Below, piece by piece: positions 21,406-22,466 of a stretch of DNA of 22,466 nucleotides. Origin of the DNA: Candidatus Faecousia faecipullorum (lineage in GTDB: Bacteria > Bacillota > Clostridia > Oscillospirales > Oscillospiraceae). A model generated the notes under the pieces. That model was not told the DNA's origin. It ran no database searches and saw only the letters and a program-made list of their open reading frames with translations. Position 1 is the first letter of the stretch, and every line of letters begins with the position of its first letter. A program made the translations under genes and the position numbers. The stretch covers positions 1 to 22,466 of the forward strand of contig DVJG01000187.1 in NCBI GenBank assembly GCA_018710805.1. The letters run 5' to 3'.

Positions 21406-22422
21406 ATGAACATACTAGTCACTGGCGGCGCCGGATACATCGGTTCCCACACCTGCGTGGAGCTGCTGGAAAGCGGCTACGAAGTCGTGGTGGTGGATAA
21501 CCTCTGCAATAGTAACCCCAAGAGCCTGGAGCGCGTCCGGGAGCTCACCGGAAAGAGCGTCAAGTTCTACGAGGGCGACGTCCGGGACGAGGCGCTGCTC
21601 CGGAAGATCTTCGCTGAAAATGAGATTGCCGCCGTCATTCACTTCGCCGGCCTGAAGGCCGTGGGCGAGAGCGTTGCACAGCCCTGGCGGTACTACGACA
21701 ATAACCTGAACTCTACCCTGGTGCTCACCAAGGTCATGGGCGAGGCAGGCTGCAAGAACATCATCTTCTCTTCCTCTGCCACCGTCTACTCCGGGGATAA
21801 CGAAATGCCTCTGCGGGAGACCAGCCGCACCGGAAACTGCACCAACCCCTATGGCTGGACCAAGTACATGACCGAGCAGATTCTCTCCGGCATGGCAAAG
21901 GCTGACCCCCAGTGGAGCATTGTGCTTCTGCGGTACTTTAACCCCGTTGGTGCCCACAAGAGCGGCACCATGGGCGAGGACCCCCGTGGCATCCCCAACA
22001 ACCTGATGCCCTTTATCACCCAGGTGGCTGTGGGCCGCCGGGAGAAGCTCAGCGTCTTCGGCAACGACTACGATACCCCCGACGGCACCGGCGTCCGGGA
22101 TTACATCCACGTGGTGGACCTGGCCAAGGGCCATGTGGCGGCCATCCGCTACGCTGTGGAGAACCATGGCTGTGAGGTCTTCAACCTGGGCACCGGCGTG
22201 GGCTACAGCGTCCTCGACATGGTGAAGGCCTTCGAGACCGCCAACGGCGTGAAAATCCCCTACGCCATTGTGGACCGCCGCCCCGGCGACCTGGCCACCT
22301 GCTACGCAGACCCCGCCAAGAGCCGGGAGGTCCTGGGCTGGAAGGCTGAGAAGACCCTGGAGGATATGTGCCGGGATTCCTGGAACTGGCAGAAGAACAA
22401 CCCCATGGGCTACGGCGAATAA
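21406..22422 (+). CDS. galE: UDP-glucose 4-epimerase
   Basis: 338 residues from the ATG at 21406, with GGAGG upstream; an earlier in-frame ATG at 21340 lies inside the promoter and is rejected. It interconverts UDP-glucose and UDP-galactose (some members also the N-acetyl forms) in the cytoplasm with bound NAD. The Rossmann motif TGGAGYIGSH is at 6-15, the catalytic Ser124 in SSSATVY, and Tyr149/Lys153 in YGWTKYM. The C-terminal part with RDYIHVVDLAKGHVAA is also typical. The length is that of ordinary bacterial GalE. It has its own promoter and a terminator at the window edge, so it is probably a stand-alone gene; a link to glycan use is possible but not shown. Confidence 0.95.
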   Translation: MNILVTGGAGYIGSHTCVELLESGYEVVVVDNLCNSNPKSLERVRELTGKSVKFYEGDVRDEALLRKIFAENEIAAVIHFAGLKAVGESVAQPWRYYDNNLNSTLVLTKVMGEAGCKNIIFSSSATVYSGDNEMPLRETSRTGNCTNPYGWTKYMTEQILSGMAKADPQWSIVLLRYFNPVGAHKSGTMGEDPRGIPNNLMPFITQVAVGRREKLSVFGNDYDTPDGTGVRDYIHVVDLAKGHVAAIRYAVENHGCEVFNLGTGVGYSVLDMVKAFETANGVKIPYAIVDRRPGDLATCYADPAKSREVLGWKAEKTLEDMCRDSWNWQKNNPMGYGE

Positions 22423-22438
22423 TTGATAACGCAAAAAG

Positions 22439-22466
22439 AGACGGCATGGATTTTTCCATGCCGTCT
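22439..22466 (+). terminator. Terminator hairpin of galE (cut by the window end)
   Basis: A 12-bp stem AGACGGCATGGA (22439-22450) pairs with TCCATGCCGTCT (22455-22466) around a TTTT loop, 16 bp after the galE stop. The expected T-run lies beyond the window. Confidence 0.75.

Overview
The window looks like a gut-type Gram-positive anaerobe of the Clostridia, probably Oscillospirales. The GC content is moderately high, Shine-Dalgarno sites are strong (AGGAGG or AAGGAG types), and the families are typical of Firmicutes: a three-gene LplABC-type sugar ABC cassette without its own ATPase, YesN/YesL-like proteins and an M42 peptidase. The taxon is inferred from style only; no rRNA gene or other marker is present.

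Layout. Positions 1-1595 (minus) hold an M42 aminopeptidase followed by a partial FMN-dependent alpha-hydroxy-acid oxidizing protein. Positions 1596-1993 hold copy 1 of a ~255-bp multi-hairpin repeat. A GH20 hexosaminidase (minus) diverges from a plus-strand ABC importer (two permeases and a lipoprotein binding protein, 4201-7748), which ends in a clear terminator. A GH38 alpha-mannosidase with its own promoter follows, then copy 2 of the repeat, then a GH3 beta-glycosidase. A bidirectional terminator near 13665 separates these from a convergent minus-strand operon, 20143 to 13686: D-lyxose/D-mannose isomerase, PfkB sugar kinase, aldose 1-epimerase-like protein, GH2 beta-mannosidase, a YesN-like response regulator with a degenerate receiver, and a YesL membrane protein. 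An AraC/cupin regulator diverges from that operon, and galE closes the window.

How it fits together (inference from families). None of the glycosidases shows a signal peptide, so they should act in the cytoplasm on oligosaccharides brought in by the ABC importer. GH38 removes alpha-mannose, GH2 cleaves beta-mannosides such as Man-beta-GlcNAc, and GH20 removes beta-GlcNAc/GalNAc. The released mannose can be mutarotated, isomerised to fructose and phosphorylated to fructose-6-phosphate. This suits use of host N-glycans or other mannose-rich glycans by a route that needs no mannose-6-phosphate isomerase.

The most unusual items are the two-copy repeat, whose hairpins show paired compensatory changes around an identical 13-nt loop and whose ends are near-identical hairpin direct repeats, and the YesN-like regulator, which has lost its phosphoacceptor Asp and conserved Lys and has no kinase gene beside it.
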